Source: Bacteroidales bacterium UBA1219 (lineage in GTDB: Bacteria; Bacteroidota; Bacteroidia; Bacteroidales; P3). From it: 26,285 nucleotides of DNA. A program made the translations under genes and the position numbers. The notes beneath the pieces were generated by a model that searched no databases, was not told where the DNA came from, and worked only from the letters and a program-made list of their open reading frames with translations. Shown here one piece after another: positions 1 through 8,358 of the stretch. The DNA lies in contig DBXF01000039.1 in assembly GCA_002309295.1 (NCBI GenBank), positions 1 through 26,285 on the forward strand. Direction: 5' to 3'. Position 1 is the first letter of the stretch; each line of letters starts with the position of its first letter.

Positions 1-32
1 AGTCCCCGAACAAGTTCGGTACTTGCAAATAC

Positions 33-57
33 AAAAAAAGCAGGACTGACGTCCTGC
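33..57 (-). terminator. Intrinsic terminator of the tRNA-fMet unit
   Basis: Read on the minus strand, a perfect 7-bp stem (GCAGGAC / GTCCTGC, loop GTCA) is followed at once by seven T residues. It begins 13 bases past the encoded CCA end of the tRNA, so it should end the tRNA transcript. Seen directly in the sequence. Confidence 0.85.
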
Positions 58-70
58 AAACTATTGGTTT

Positions 71-145
<75 letters not shown>

Positions 146-158
146 CTAAATCGTTTTG

Positions 159-190
159 CAAAAGTACAACTTTTTAGCGAATTTCCAAAA
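159..190 (-). promoter_or_regulatory. Bacteroidetes-type promoter for tRNA-fMet
   Basis: On the minus strand a -7 box TACTTTTG (159-166) fits the TAnnTTTG consensus of the Bacteroidetes primary sigma factor. A -33 TTTTG (186-190) lies 19 bases upstream. Transcription would start near 152, just before the mature tRNA 5' end at 145. Confidence 0.75.
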
Positions 191-343
191 CTTTTTGCGG
201 CAATTTGCTAAAGTACTTTCATATTTCGATATAAACCAAATACTTACAAAATACATTTTTTTTGATGCAAACACCTGTGAAAACACAATTTCCGTCCTCC
301 TCACAACCGAAGGAGAGCGTTTTTCACCTCAAAAAACACATTT

Positions 344-1135
344 TTAGAAATCGCCTTCGCCATCGAAAACAAAGGTCGCGGGGCCTTGCAGGTACACGGA
401 ATCCACCGTTTTTCCACTCTTTTTCCAACCCACTTCGAAATCGCCGCCCAAGGTATGTACAGGCACATGGCACATATCGCCGCCACACATGATGGCCCAC
501 ACCAATGCCGCAGCGGTAACGCCCGTTCCGCACGACAATGTCTCGCCCTCCACCCCACGCTCGTAGGTGCGGACAAATAGCCTCCCTTCGGAATCCGTTC
601 CTATGAAATCCACATTGGCGCCGTCGGGGGCAAAAGCAGGATGGTTGCGCAACGCCCTGCCGTTGGTAAACACATCATAATCAGCAATATCGGCCACTTG
701 CTGAACGTAGTGAGGAACTCCGGTATTTGCAAAAAAACCGTTCAAGCGAGGTTGCGGGGGCTCCACTATGTTCATATCCAATTTCACCACGCCCGAAAGT
801 CCGTCCCAGTGAATAATTCTGGCAAAATGCATGTCGTCGCCAGCCTCAAAACGAGTTTCATCGCCGATAATGCCTAATCTGCGTGCAAACGCCGTAATGC
901 AGCGTCCGCCGTTGCCGCACATAGATGCAGTGTGGCCATCGCTGTTGTAGTAAAGCATACGGAAATCGGCTTTGGCAGATGATTGAAGCAGCATCAATCC
1001 GTCGGCTCCCACTCCAACCCTGCGGTCGCAGATAAGGGCTATCTGTTTGGCCGACAGGTGGTTGTCGCCATTACGGTCGTCGATTAGCACAAAGTCGTTG
1101 CCTGCGCCGTGGTATTTACTAAATTTAATCTTCAT
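344..1135 (-). CDS. dapF: Diaminopimelate epimerase DapF
   Basis: Converts LL- to meso-diaminopimelate in the cytoplasm, the last step before meso-DAP enters lysine and peptidoglycan synthesis. The 263-residue length is normal for the family. The N-terminal signature HGAGNDF (residues 9-15) is intact. Both catalytic cysteines of the PLP-independent epimerase pair are visible: Cys73 in SMCGNGGRC and Cys202 in LSCGTGVTAA. I chose the ATG at 1135, because the HGAGNDF motif then sits where family members have it. An in-frame start at 1165 would add ten residues (beginning MSQYKP) that look like read-out of the upstream gene's tail. The start overlaps the antiporter stop by 11 bases, which suggests translational coupling in a dnaX-antiporter-dapF transcript. 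Function is firm; only the start carries doubt. Confidence 0.96.
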   Translation of the reverse strand: MKIKFSKYHGAGNDFVLIDDRNGDNHLSAKQIALICDRRVGVGADGLMLLQSSAKADFRMLYYNSDGHTASMCGNGGRCITAFARRLGIIGDETRFEAGDDMHFARIIHWDGLSGVVKLDMNIVEPPQPRLNGFFANTGVPHYVQQVADIADYDVFTNGRALRNHPAFAPDGANVDFIGTDSEGRLFVRTYERGVEGETLSCGTGVTAAALVWAIMCGGDMCHVPVHTLGGDFEVGWKKSGKTVDSVYLQGPATFVFDGEGDF

Positions 1136-2552
1136 CGCTTTCGGTGTTGGTTTGTACTGGCTCATCGCCGTTTTCTATGGCCGTTTCCGATTCCGAAGGA
1201 GTTTGGGTATCGTCGCCGTCCTTACTAAAAACCCTGAATATATCCGACTGTTTTTCCGTTTCGTTTTCAGACGGTTGTATTTGCTCATCTAAAGTATTTT
1301 GTGAAGCGGATATTTTTCCGAAAAAGAAAGAATAAAAACGACGAAGCAACGGCACTCTGTCCATCAGCAATATCAATATCGAAGTGAAAAGGATGGAAAT
1401 AAAGACCACCGAGTAGGTGACGTATTTTATGGTCTCGGCTCCTGGAATCACCTCAACACCACGTTGCAGATTCACCTGTTCTGGCATGGTAGCAAGAACG
1501 GCGGCGGCAAGTCCTTTGGGAATCATCAAGGACATTACGGATTTGTCGTAGGAAGGCGTTTTTTTGCCAATTATGATTTTTATCAGAAGCAAACGCATCA
1601 CAAACAGCACGAGGGTAATCAGTCCGCCGTACAGCAATGCCGACATATTGCTGAAAGGTATTGACAATCCGATATATACGAAGAAAAATGTCTTCAGGAC
1701 AAACACCAGCTCACGGAAAAACGCCTTCTCCTGCGGTTCGAGTTTCATCATGCCGTCGCGGCTGAATTTCTTGAGAAACGAAAACTCGAAATATTCGGTG
1801 TTGCCCATCACCATTCCGAAAGCAAGTGCGGCAATGGCACCGCTGAAATCCATAGCTTCGGTAAGGCCGTAAATGATAAACACAAATGCAGGAGTTAAAA
1901 ACATGGAATTCTGCACCTTACGTATGCGGTCGAGTACACTGGCCCACATAATGCCGCCCGCCACGCCTATCATAAGGGCAAGCAGGAACGACGAGATGAC
2001 CTTGCCCACAATTTTGCCAACCTGCAGTCCGCCAATTTTGTAACTCTCCATAAAAGCAAGGGCGAACACGATACACAGCACGTCGGTGATGGCCGATTCG
2101 AGCACTAGAACAACCTCATTTTCTTTTTTTATCGACAGCTGTTTCACCAGCGGTATCACCACCGCCGATGAAGTGCCGCCAAGTATGGAGCCAAGGAGCA
2201 ATGATGCGTTCCATTCCAATCCAATAAAGAAATGTCCGAGCACACCAACCAAAACTACCGAAAGCACAAACGACAGCAAGCTTACTTTGGCAAGATTTTT
2301 CCATGCGTCTCGCAATGTATTGATACTGATGTCAGTACCGCTCTCGAACAAGATAAAAATAAGTGTAAGCGAAGCGAAAACAGACCCCACAGGACCCAAA
2401 TCGGAAGGCAGCAGCCAGCCGAACACTGGCCCAATCACTATGCCGATAATCATCAGCAGAAGGACGTCGGGGACACGCACACGACTGAAAATAGCCGAAA
2501 AAACGTGGCCCAGAAATATCAGAAGTCCTAAAAAGATTACAGCATTTGCCAT
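1125..2552 (-). CDS. Cation:proton antiporter (Na/H exchanger superfamily)
   Basis: An integral membrane antiporter of the monovalent cation:proton CPA type, exchanging Na+ or K+ for protons across the inner membrane. About twelve hydrophobic segments span residues 1 to about 410. Recognisable family stretches are FILFESGTDI, the glycine/serine-rich GSILGGTSSAVVIP segment and ESAITDVLC, the last corresponding to the acidic ion-binding region (ES-x-x-D in this family). The C-terminal tail of about 70 residues is hydrophilic and acidic, ending ESDED, and contains no TrkA-N or TrkA-C domain that I can recognise. The gene starts 12 bases after the dnaX stop and overlaps dapF, so all three are probably co-transcribed. 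The transported ion cannot be read from the sequence. Confidence 0.88.
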   Translation of the reverse strand: MANAVIFLGLLIFLGHVFSAIFSRVRVPDVLLLMIIGIVIGPVFGWLLPSDLGPVGSVFASLTLIFILFESGTDISINTLRDAWKNLAKVSLLSFVLSVVLVGVLGHFFIGLEWNASLLLGSILGGTSSAVVIPLVKQLSIKKENEVVLVLESAITDVLCIVFALAFMESYKIGGLQVGKIVGKVISSFLLALMIGVAGGIMWASVLDRIRKVQNSMFLTPAFVFIIYGLTEAMDFSGAIAALAFGMVMGNTEYFEFSFLKKFSRDGMMKLEPQEKAFFRELVFVLKTFFFVYIGLSIPFSNMSALLYGGLITLVLFVMRLLLIKIIIGKKTPSYDKSVMSLMIPKGLAAAVLATMPEQVNLQRGVEVIPGAETIKYVTYSVVFISILFTSILILLMDRVPLLRRFYSFFFGKISASQNTLDEQIQPSENETEKQSDIFRVFSKDGDDTQTPSESETAIENGDEPVQTNTESDED

Positions 2553-2564
2553 AATGGTATATGT

Positions 2565-4421
2565 TTAATAATCAATGTCTTGAAAAAGTGTTTTGCGAAA
2601 ACTCTCCAAAGCGGGGTTCTCTTTGTTCATGGCCTCAAACTTGTCCTTGGTAGTAAAGAGTTTCGCTTCGCTTTCGTCGTAGAGCGGAACCACTTTCACG
2701 GTAAAGTTTAGGTTTTCGATGCCTGTGTGATAACGCAGTGCCTCCAAAATCTCGTTTTTGTATTGTTTGAAACGTGTTTCGTAAATGCTGTTGCTGACTT
2801 CCACCTCAAAATTTTCCTGGTCGATGAAATTCAGTTTTTTGTTGTTCATCACCGTGAACACCTCCATATTGGTGAGCTTTTTCTTTTCGGCAAGCTCCGT
2901 CCATTGTTTTTCGAGCTCTTCCTGCGAAAGAGTTATGGTTATGGGTTCATTTTTTTTTTCCTCGGCAGGATTCTGCTGAGGTTGAGCGTTGATGGATAAT
3001 GAAGTGCCGGCATTTGTTGGGATTTTCACCTGCGCCGGCTTTACAACTTGCGCCGGCTGTGGCGGAACGGGCTGCTGTTCAGCATTTTGTAGTTGTACAG
3101 ACTGTTGTTGTTGAGGTTGTTGCGACTGTGCAGGTGACTGTTGCACAACTTGTTGAGGTTGTGGCTGTACTGGCTGTTGGGGTTGGACAGGCTGCGGTTG
3201 CGATTGAACCGGTGTTTGAGGCTTGGGAGTCTGCTGAACAGGCTGGGGTTGCGGTTTCTGTGATTGCACGGGAGCGGCCGTCTTAGGTTGCTGTTGCACG
3301 GGAGCCTGGGGAATGGCCTGTTGCTGGGCATTGACCAGATTTGCCAATTTCATCAGGGTCACCTCTATGAAAAGACGTTTGTTGGAAGCGTCGCGGTAGC
3401 GGTATTCAGCATCGGAAGCGATTTCCAAATATTTGAGTGTCAACGGTAAACGGCATTGCTGGGACTGCTGTGCGAATCTAGCCCGCACATTGTCGCTCAC
3501 CTCCAACAGCGTTGTTGTAGCCGGGTCGAGGGAAACGAGCAAGTTGCGCAGATGCTCGGCAAGTCCTGTTATAAAGTGCTGTCCGTCAAAACCTTTTTCG
3601 ATAATCTGCTGATAGAGCAAAAGACTGTTGAAAATATCGCCAGCCCTGAAATAGTCGACAAAACGGAAGAAATATTCGCTGTCGAGCACGTTGAGGTTTT
3701 CTATGCAACTTTTGTATGTGAGGTTGCGTTCGCAGAAATTCACCAACTGGTCGAACATAGAGAGTGCGTCGCGCAGACCGCCTTCGGCTTTCTGAGCTAT
3801 AACATGCAGTGCCTCAGGTTCGTAAGCAACACCTTCCTGCGATGCCACATACTCCAGATGCTTTGCTATGTCCTCGCTTTTAATACGCTTGAAATCAAAT
3901 ATTTGGCAACGCGAGAGTATAGTGGGGATAATCTTGTGTTTTTCGGTGGTGGCAAGAATGAATTTGGCGTACGATGGGGGTTCCTCCAAAGTTTTCAGAA
4001 AGGCGTTGAAAGCCTGCTGTGACAGCATGTGCACCTCGTCGATGATGTAAATTTTATAACGGCTGCCCTGTGGCGGTACCTGCACCTGTTTCACCAGTTC
4101 GCGGATGTCGTCGACAGAGTTGTTGGAAGCGGCGTCGAGCTCGAACACGTTGAACGAGGCCGAGTCGTTGAACGAGCGACAGGAGTCGCATTCGTTGCAG
4201 GCCTCCATATCTTCAGTCGGGTTGGTGCAATTTATGGTCTTGGCAAGGATGCGCGCGCAGGTGGTTTTGCCCACGCCACGCGGTCCGCAGAACAGAAAGG
4301 CTTGCGCCAACTGGTTGTTCTTTATGGCGTTTTTCAGTGTTGTGGTGATATGCTCCTGCCCTACCACCGATTTGAACGACATCGGACGATACTTACGTGC
4401 TGATACTATGAAACTTTCCAT
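2565..4421 (-). CDS. dnaX: DNA polymerase III subunit gamma/tau
   Basis: The clamp-loader ATPase of the replicative polymerase. Domain order: AAA+ core with Walker A GPRGVGKT (residues 46-53), a four-cysteine zinc site (Cys65, 75, 78, 81), Walker B DEVH (128-131), sensor motif ILATTEKHKI, the SRC arginine-finger motif and sensor 2 GGLRDALSMFDQ. A collar domain follows, then a very Gln/Pro-rich linker (about residues 355-480) and a 130-residue C-terminal domain in the place of the polymerase-binding tau region. At 618 residues it is tau-sized. Ten consecutive A bases at codons 488-491 form a slippery tract, and adding one A gives an immediate TGA, so a 491-residue gamma-like product is possible. 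It is the first gene of the dnaX-antiporter-dapF run, with a promoter-like box upstream. Confidence 0.97.
   Translation of the reverse strand: MESFIVSARKYRPMSFKSVVGQEHITTTLKNAIKNNQLAQAFLFCGPRGVGKTTCARILAKTINCTNPTEDMEACNECDSCRSFNDSASFNVFELDAASNNSVDDIRELVKQVQVPPQGSRYKIYIIDEVHMLSQQAFNAFLKTLEEPPSYAKFILATTEKHKIIPTILSRCQIFDFKRIKSEDIAKHLEYVASQEGVAYEPEALHVIAQKAEGGLRDALSMFDQLVNFCERNLTYKSCIENLNVLDSEYFFRFVDYFRAGDIFNSLLLYQQIIEKGFDGQHFITGLAEHLRNLLVSLDPATTTLLEVSDNVRARFAQQSQQCRLPLTLKYLEIASDAEYRYRDASNKRLFIEVTLMKLANLVNAQQQAIPQAPVQQQPKTAAPVQSQKPQPQPVQQTPKPQTPVQSQPQPVQPQQPVQPQPQQVVQQSPAQSQQPQQQQSVQLQNAEQQPVPPQPAQVVKPAQVKIPTNAGTSLSINAQPQQNPAEEKKNEPITITLSQEELEKQWTELAEKKKLTNMEVFTVMNNKKLNFIDQENFEVEVSNSIYETRFKQYKNEILEALRYHTGIENLNFTVKVVPLYDESEAKLFTTKDKFEAMNKENPALESFRKTLFQDIDY
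2916..2959 (-). promoter_or_regulatory. Candidate dnaX frameshift or slippage site
   Basis: On the coding (minus) strand the zero frame reads GAG GAA AAA AAA AAT GAA, with ten A residues at 2950-2959. One extra A in the mRNA, or a -1 ribosomal slip, turns this into AAA TGA and stops translation. Seventeen bases further on, a 7-bp stem with one G:T pair (CTCTTTC / GGAAGAG, loop GCA, 2916-2932) could act as a stimulator. In Thermus dnaX a poly-A tract is known to yield gamma by transcriptional slippage, and in E. coli A AAA AAG does so by -1 frameshifting. The tract and stop are seen; its use here is inferred. Confidence 0.6.
2985..3345 (-). repeat. Gln/Pro low-complexity repeat inside dnaX
   Basis: The coding strand carries irregular repeats of CAG, CAA and CCG/CCA/CCT codons that encode runs such as QPQPVQ and QQPQQQQ. 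This is the flexible linker between the clamp-loader collar and the tau C-terminal domain. Such codon repeats can change length readily, so the linker is probably variable between strains (inference). Confidence 0.8.
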
Positions 4422-4447
4422 CGGTTTTCCGTTATTCTAATATTTTT

Positions 4448-4455
4448 CAAAGATA
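4448..4455 (-). promoter_or_regulatory. Candidate -7 box for the dnaX operon
   Basis: The minus strand reads TATCTTTG, a full match to TAnnTTTG, 26 bases upstream of the dnaX ATG. A clear TTTG box at the usual -33 spacing is missing, so this is weaker than the promoter before corA. Confidence 0.5.
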
Positions 4456-4536
4456 CAAAAAAAATTCCAAATTCGGTGGTTTTACCTATTATTTTCGGAC
4501 AAACAATTTATATCATTCTAAAGTTCAACTACTTGC

Positions 4537-5619
4537 CTACCGGACTTTTGTCAGTCCCAAAACCACACCGCCGCAATTGTCACTGCTTGCCCCGGTTACG
4601 CTGCTCAGACAGTTGGCCTCGCCACGCATCCTAAGCACGCCCAAAAAGGCAAAAATCATCGCCTCCTTGTAATTTACAATCAGCTTGTTGGCCACCTCTA
4701 CCCTGCAATCGGTCTTTTGGCTGAGAGTATCGATAAGAAATGTGTTGAACGCTCCGCCACCAGTTACCATAACACTATTCAAAGCATTATCGTTCAAGAC
4801 TTTGGCAATCTGTTCGGCGATGTGCTCCGTAGCCGTGGCAAGCAAATCTGGCACACTCTCCGTGGATTTTTCGAAAAACGGCCGGAATTTTTCCACAAAC
4901 CACTCCTTACCTAACGACTTGGGATAAGGTATTTTATAATACTCTAACTCATTCAGAACTTTAAGCAAACTTTCGTTGCTTCTCCCCGATTTTGCCATCT
5001 GGCCATCCTCGTCGTAAGGCTTGCCCATTTTTGCTGACAAGTAATTGAGTATCATATTACAAGGCGAAATATCGAAAGCCACCCGCCTGCCCTCTTTGCG
5101 GAACGAGATATTGGCAATTCCGCCAAGGTTGAGACAGGAGTCGTAGTCGCCGAACAGCAGGCTATCGCCTATCGGCACTAGCGGCGCGCCCTGTCCGCCC
5201 AGCGCCACGTCGAGGGTGCGGAAATCGGCCACCACGGGCAGCCCCGTCTCGGCAGCAATGGCGTTGGGGTCGGCAATCTGGGTGGTAAGCCCTATCTCCG
5301 GCTGGTGGAATATGGTATGTCCGTGCGAAGAGACAAAATCCACGGTATTGGCATCCAAACCGTTGTCGGTCAAGAATTTGCAAACGCATTTCCCGAAATA
5401 ATGTCCCAAATCGACATTGCAACGGGCATACTCCAAAGCCGTGGCGTTTTCGAGCGTGGAGAGACGTCGGCGCAAGTCGTCGGAATAGCCGTAAGTATTG
5501 GCACACAGGATTTTATAGTCCCACTTACCTTCCGCAAGTTCGAAACGGCAGTAAGCCACGTCGAGCCCGTCGAGCGAAGTGCCTGACATCAGTCCTATTA
5601 CATTATAAATATCTTTCAT
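4537..5619 (-). CDS. anmK: Anhydro-N-acetylmuramic acid kinase
   Basis: Opens the 1,6-anhydro ring of anhydro-N-acetylmuramic acid while phosphorylating it with ATP, giving MurNAc-6-phosphate during cell-wall recycling in the cytoplasm. At 360 residues it matches the family (about 370). The diagnostic N-terminal nucleotide-binding motif GLMSGTSLDGLD is present near residues 9-20. It is followed by SSHGHTIFHQP, VADFRTLDVALGGQGAPLVP, the LNLGGIANISF stretch and the late GGGAFNTFLI motif, all in family order. The ATG at 5619 lies 25 bases after the stop of the membrane-protein gene, so anmK may be read through from upstream. A separate promoter-like box serves dnaX downstream. No murQ or anhydro-specific transporter is in the window. 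Confidence 0.96.
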   Translation of the reverse strand: MKDIYNVIGLMSGTSLDGLDVAYCRFELAEGKWDYKILCANTYGYSDDLRRRLSTLENATALEYARCNVDLGHYFGKCVCKFLTDNGLDANTVDFVSSHGHTIFHQPEIGLTTQIADPNAIAAETGLPVVADFRTLDVALGGQGAPLVPIGDSLLFGDYDSCLNLGGIANISFRKEGRRVAFDISPCNMILNYLSAKMGKPYDEDGQMAKSGRSNESLLKVLNELEYYKIPYPKSLGKEWFVEKFRPFFEKSTESVPDLLATATEHIAEQIAKVLNDNALNSVMVTGGGAFNTFLIDTLSQKTDCRVEVANKLIVNYKEAMIFAFLGVLRMRGEANCLSSVTGASSDNCGGVVLGLTKVR

Positions 5620-5644
5620 CCGGTTGGAATATTTATCAGTTCTA

Positions 5645-6829
5645 TTATTTGAAACGGATTGATGGTAACAACTCTTTCAGATAGCTGTCGTCGCCGAGAT
5701 CCGTACAAGTAATCAGACATGTTTCTGTAGAATTTTCGTTGTATATCAAATACATACGTCCATAGGAATAATTACCGTCATAGTCTTCCTCCTTCCACCT
5801 TTTTACTTTGTAAACACAGGGATGTCCGTTCACTACAGTGTCGCCTTCGGACATTATTTCGCCCAAGTCTCCATCTACATCCTCGCCAGCGATCCACGTA
5901 TTGAAAATGGTGTCGAGCTCTTCTTCCTTGGTCAAACCTAAAGGATAATACTCACCAATTTCCACAAATATATGATTATCATAGTTAAAAAGGATAAAAT
6001 TGTTGTTGGGATTTTCGCCAAATTGCTCACAATCAAAACCTTCAGGCACTTGAAAAATCACTGTCCCGACAACACGCTCATCGTCATCAAAATCAAACGA
6101 GCCATCATATTCGATTGAATATTTGCTCTTTAGCTCGTGCATACCTTGAAAATAGGTAACAAACGGAATAACTATAAGTAAGGCAAACAAAAGGCCGTCC
6201 TGTTTCCAAACCTTTCGATACTCCTTTGGAATAACCCTTTTAACCTGCTCGGAGAAAGTAAGATAGCAGAACCACACCAATCCCCAAATCAAGCTCCGAA
6301 CTACCCACTTTAAACCTTCGGCATCACCTTCGAAATCACCAAATATAAGAGAAAACAGATTAAGGGCGAACACAGCCACAATATACAACTTGGCGAGAAA
6401 CACGGCATCGGCGTTGCGACGCTCGAAGGCTACAACAGCAAGTATTGCCACCACCAGCAGAAGCGGTAATGTGAGTAAGTCGAACAACGCAAGAAACACA
6501 CTGCGACCATAGTCGTCGAAATTGAAGGTGAAAAGCGTGTAGCCAAGACTTAGCACCGCCCCAATTATGGTTATGACCTCGAAAAACCTGAGCCAGCCAT
6601 GGATTCGGGTGTTTTGTTTCAGATACTCGCGAGTTTCTTTATCCCCTCTCCTCTTTACTTCGGAGGCGCTGGGGTAACAGACGTCATCAAAATCCGATTC
6701 CGACACTTCGTTTTCTTCATTTTTAGAGCCATCATCCGGACGGAAGTTGGGACAGGCCGTGCCGTCGAAGTCCTTTATCTCCAAACACGTCTCCCTTGTA
6801 TTACACTGTCGGCATTGTTCTTCGGTCAT
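5645..6829 (-). CDS. Membrane protein with N-terminal Cys cluster
   Basis: I do not recognise a characterised function. The 394-residue protein has three parts. Residues 1-30 carry four cysteines (6, 9, 15, 26) spaced like a small metal-binding knot. Residues 75-224 hold five hydrophobic segments, with a GWLRFF entry and an IW...YLTFSEQVKRV exit that resemble DUF2569-type membrane domains (a family resemblance, not a proven match). Residues 230-394 form a soluble, acidic domain with many Asp/Gly and Tyr residues, ending LPSIRFK. There is no signal peptide, so the Cys cluster is probably cytoplasmic. It sits 52 bases after the CARF nuclease stop and 25 bases before anmK, which allows co-transcription with either. 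The link to the nuclease is positional only. Confidence 0.8.
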   Translation of the reverse strand: MTEEQCRQCNTRETCLEIKDFDGTACPNFRPDDGSKNEENEVSESDFDDVCYPSASEVKRRGDKETREYLKQNTRIHGWLRFFEVITIIGAVLSLGYTLFTFNFDDYGRSVFLALFDLLTLPLLLVVAILAVVAFERRNADAVFLAKLYIVAVFALNLFSLIFGDFEGDAEGLKWVVRSLIWGLVWFCYLTFSEQVKRVIPKEYRKVWKQDGLLFALLIVIPFVTYFQGMHELKSKYSIEYDGSFDFDDDERVVGTVIFQVPEGFDCEQFGENPNNNFILFNYDNHIFVEIGEYYPLGLTKEEELDTIFNTWIAGEDVDGDLGEIMSEGDTVVNGHPCVYKVKRWKEEDYDGNYSYGRMYLIYNENSTETCLITCTDLGDDSYLKELLPSIRFK

Positions 6830-6881
6830 AATGGCTTTTATTTATAAATCTAATACACACATTTATACAATGTTAACTACT

Positions 6882-8051
6882 TTATCGCAACCTTTCCTTA
6901 ATCTCTTTCAATCTGTTTTCCAGCTTGACGGTCATAACCTTGAAATCCCAAAACTCGATATCCATACTTCTGGCGATTTTCTTCAGGTCGTTGCTGGCGT
7001 CGTGTTTCAGCGAGGCGATGTACGAATGGCACGAAACTCCGAGCAAAGCCTCTTTCAGCGCACAGGCCTTATACACAATCTCGTTGAAAAGTCGCTCGGT
7101 CTGCACGCCCGTTTTGCACTCAATAACAAACAGTTGGTTGTTTTTGATAAAAACCACGTCGAGTTCGTTGTTGCGGCTCACGCCCTTGCGCCAGATATGC
7201 ACGCCCTTGGCCACCTCGTCGGGATTGACCATCTGCTTTACCTTATAATAGACATAATCCTCGAACCAGCCTCCCGTAAGCCACTCCAGCTGCGAGTGTG
7301 TAAGCCTGTCGTCGTGCGGCACAACGTTGGTCATCCGCAAAAAGCCACGGATGTCGGAAATGGGCGGAATGCCGTATCTTGTGGGCTTTTCTATTTCCCT
7401 TATCGGGATGCCGTTTTTGCAATCCCTGTAGTGCGTGCGGAGCAGCTCCAAAACTTTGTAGTCGCGGTCGGAGAGCAACTTTTTGGTGAACAATTCGAAC
7501 ATATTTTCCACGGCCTCCAACGGCATTTCGGGAGCGTGGCCATGAAGGGCCAAGTCGTGCTCCAGCTCGTGTACCGCTAGATATTCGGCAATACGCATGC
7601 GGTAACGGATTGGGAAGAAATAGTCGTCGTCGTCGAAAATGCTGTTGTCGAACTGCGAATGTATGATGGTGTTGTCGGCCACGTTGGTGTAGAAGAACTG
7701 CGCGTCGGCCGCCTCGAACACCTGCTGCACCGCCAGAGCCATATAGCGCGTGCCGCCGGCCAGATTGACACAGTAGCGCACCCCTTGGCGTATATGACTT
7801 TTCACCGCACGACAGATTTTCTCGTACTTGAACTCGTCGATGGCGTTTTTCAGCACTATCTCTTCGATAAATTCTGCCGGCACCCCGTCGATGGCGGCGA
7901 GCCACTCAAGGTCGTCGGCGGTGTCCTTGGCGGAGATGTACATCACACGGTCGCCCGGCACGTATTTCTCCTTCACGAAAAGATACGCGGGTATCGGATT
8001 GTCGTCGGTTATGATGTTGACAAGTGTCTTAGTCGAGCCTTTTTCTCCCAT
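6882..8051 (-). CDS. CARF-domain nuclease, Card1/Can2-like (DUF1887 type)
   Basis: A predicted cyclic-oligonucleotide-activated nuclease of 389 residues. The N-terminal 150 residues look like a Rossmann-like CARF sensor: a hydrophobic first strand (TLVNII), then NLAGGTRYMALA at 96-107, which fits the CARF signature N-x-T/A-GGT-K/R. A linker follows. The C-terminal PD-(D/E)XK nuclease has GGWFEDYVYYKV (Glu264), NELDVVF (Asp298) and FVIECKTG (Glu311, Lys313), so all metal and catalytic positions are intact. The same GGWFE, NELDV and ECK blocks occur in Treponema Card1, a cA4-activated nuclease of type III CRISPR immunity. I chose the ATG at 8051; the longer TTG start at 8090 falls at the predicted transcription start of the nearby -7 box. 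No Cas gene, CRISPR array or ring nuclease is in the window. Its activator and target remain unknown here. Confidence 0.85.
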   Translation of the reverse strand: MGEKGSTKTLVNIITDDNPIPAYLFVKEKYVPGDRVMYISAKDTADDLEWLAAIDGVPAEFIEEIVLKNAIDEFKYEKICRAVKSHIRQGVRYCVNLAGGTRYMALAVQQVFEAADAQFFYTNVADNTIIHSQFDNSIFDDDDYFFPIRYRMRIAEYLAVHELEHDLALHGHAPEMPLEAVENMFELFTKKLLSDRDYKVLELLRTHYRDCKNGIPIREIEKPTRYGIPPISDIRGFLRMTNVVPHDDRLTHSQLEWLTGGWFEDYVYYKVKQMVNPDEVAKGVHIWRKGVSRNNELDVVFIKNNQLFVIECKTGVQTERLFNEIVYKACALKEALLGVSCHSYIASLKHDASNDLKKIARSMDIEFWDFKVMTVKLENRLKEIKERLR

Positions 8052-8094
8052 AAATCGTTGTATTTTAAAACCTTCACTTCTTAAGTCCAATCTG

Positions 8095-8102
8095 CAAATT
8101 TA
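8095..8102 (-). promoter_or_regulatory. Candidate -7 box for the CARF nuclease gene
   Basis: TAAATTTG on the minus strand matches TAnnTTTG and would start RNA near 8088, leaving a leader of about 37 bases before the ATG at 8051. A second match, TACTTTTG, lies further upstream at 8190-8197. Neither has a clean TTTG at -33. Confidence 0.45.
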
Positions 8103-8252
8103 CATTTTTTTATCGTGCCCACAGCACTTAGTTTTCAACAGTTTTTCAACAAAACACCTTTCCAAAAGGGAAAACAAACAAATACCGCACAAAAGTAATC
8201 TACACAATATAAAACAATAACTTACTAAAAATCACTATATTACACAAAAAAT

Positions 8253-8283
8253 TTGCTTTTCTCGAAAAAAAATGCTACTTTTG
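8253..8283 (+). promoter_or_regulatory. Bacteroidetes-type promoter for corA-phoH
   Basis: Plus-strand TTTG (about 8252-8255), a 20-base gap, then TACTTTTG (8276-8283). This is a full match to the Bacteroidetes -33/-7 arrangement and predicts a start near 8290, about 70 bases before the corA ATG. It faces away from the CARF gene. Confidence 0.75.
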
Positions 8284-8358
8284 CAAAAAATTTCAATAAC
8301 CGATGTAGAATACCGACCACATAGTGATCTTTTAGCAAAAAGAAAGGAGAGGGCACCC

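Noticed and set aside
3041..3331. Tandem CAG/CCG-like repeats as a CRISPR array
   Set aside because: They are irregular codon repeats within the dnaX Gln/Pro linker, in frame, without constant repeat and spacer lengths.
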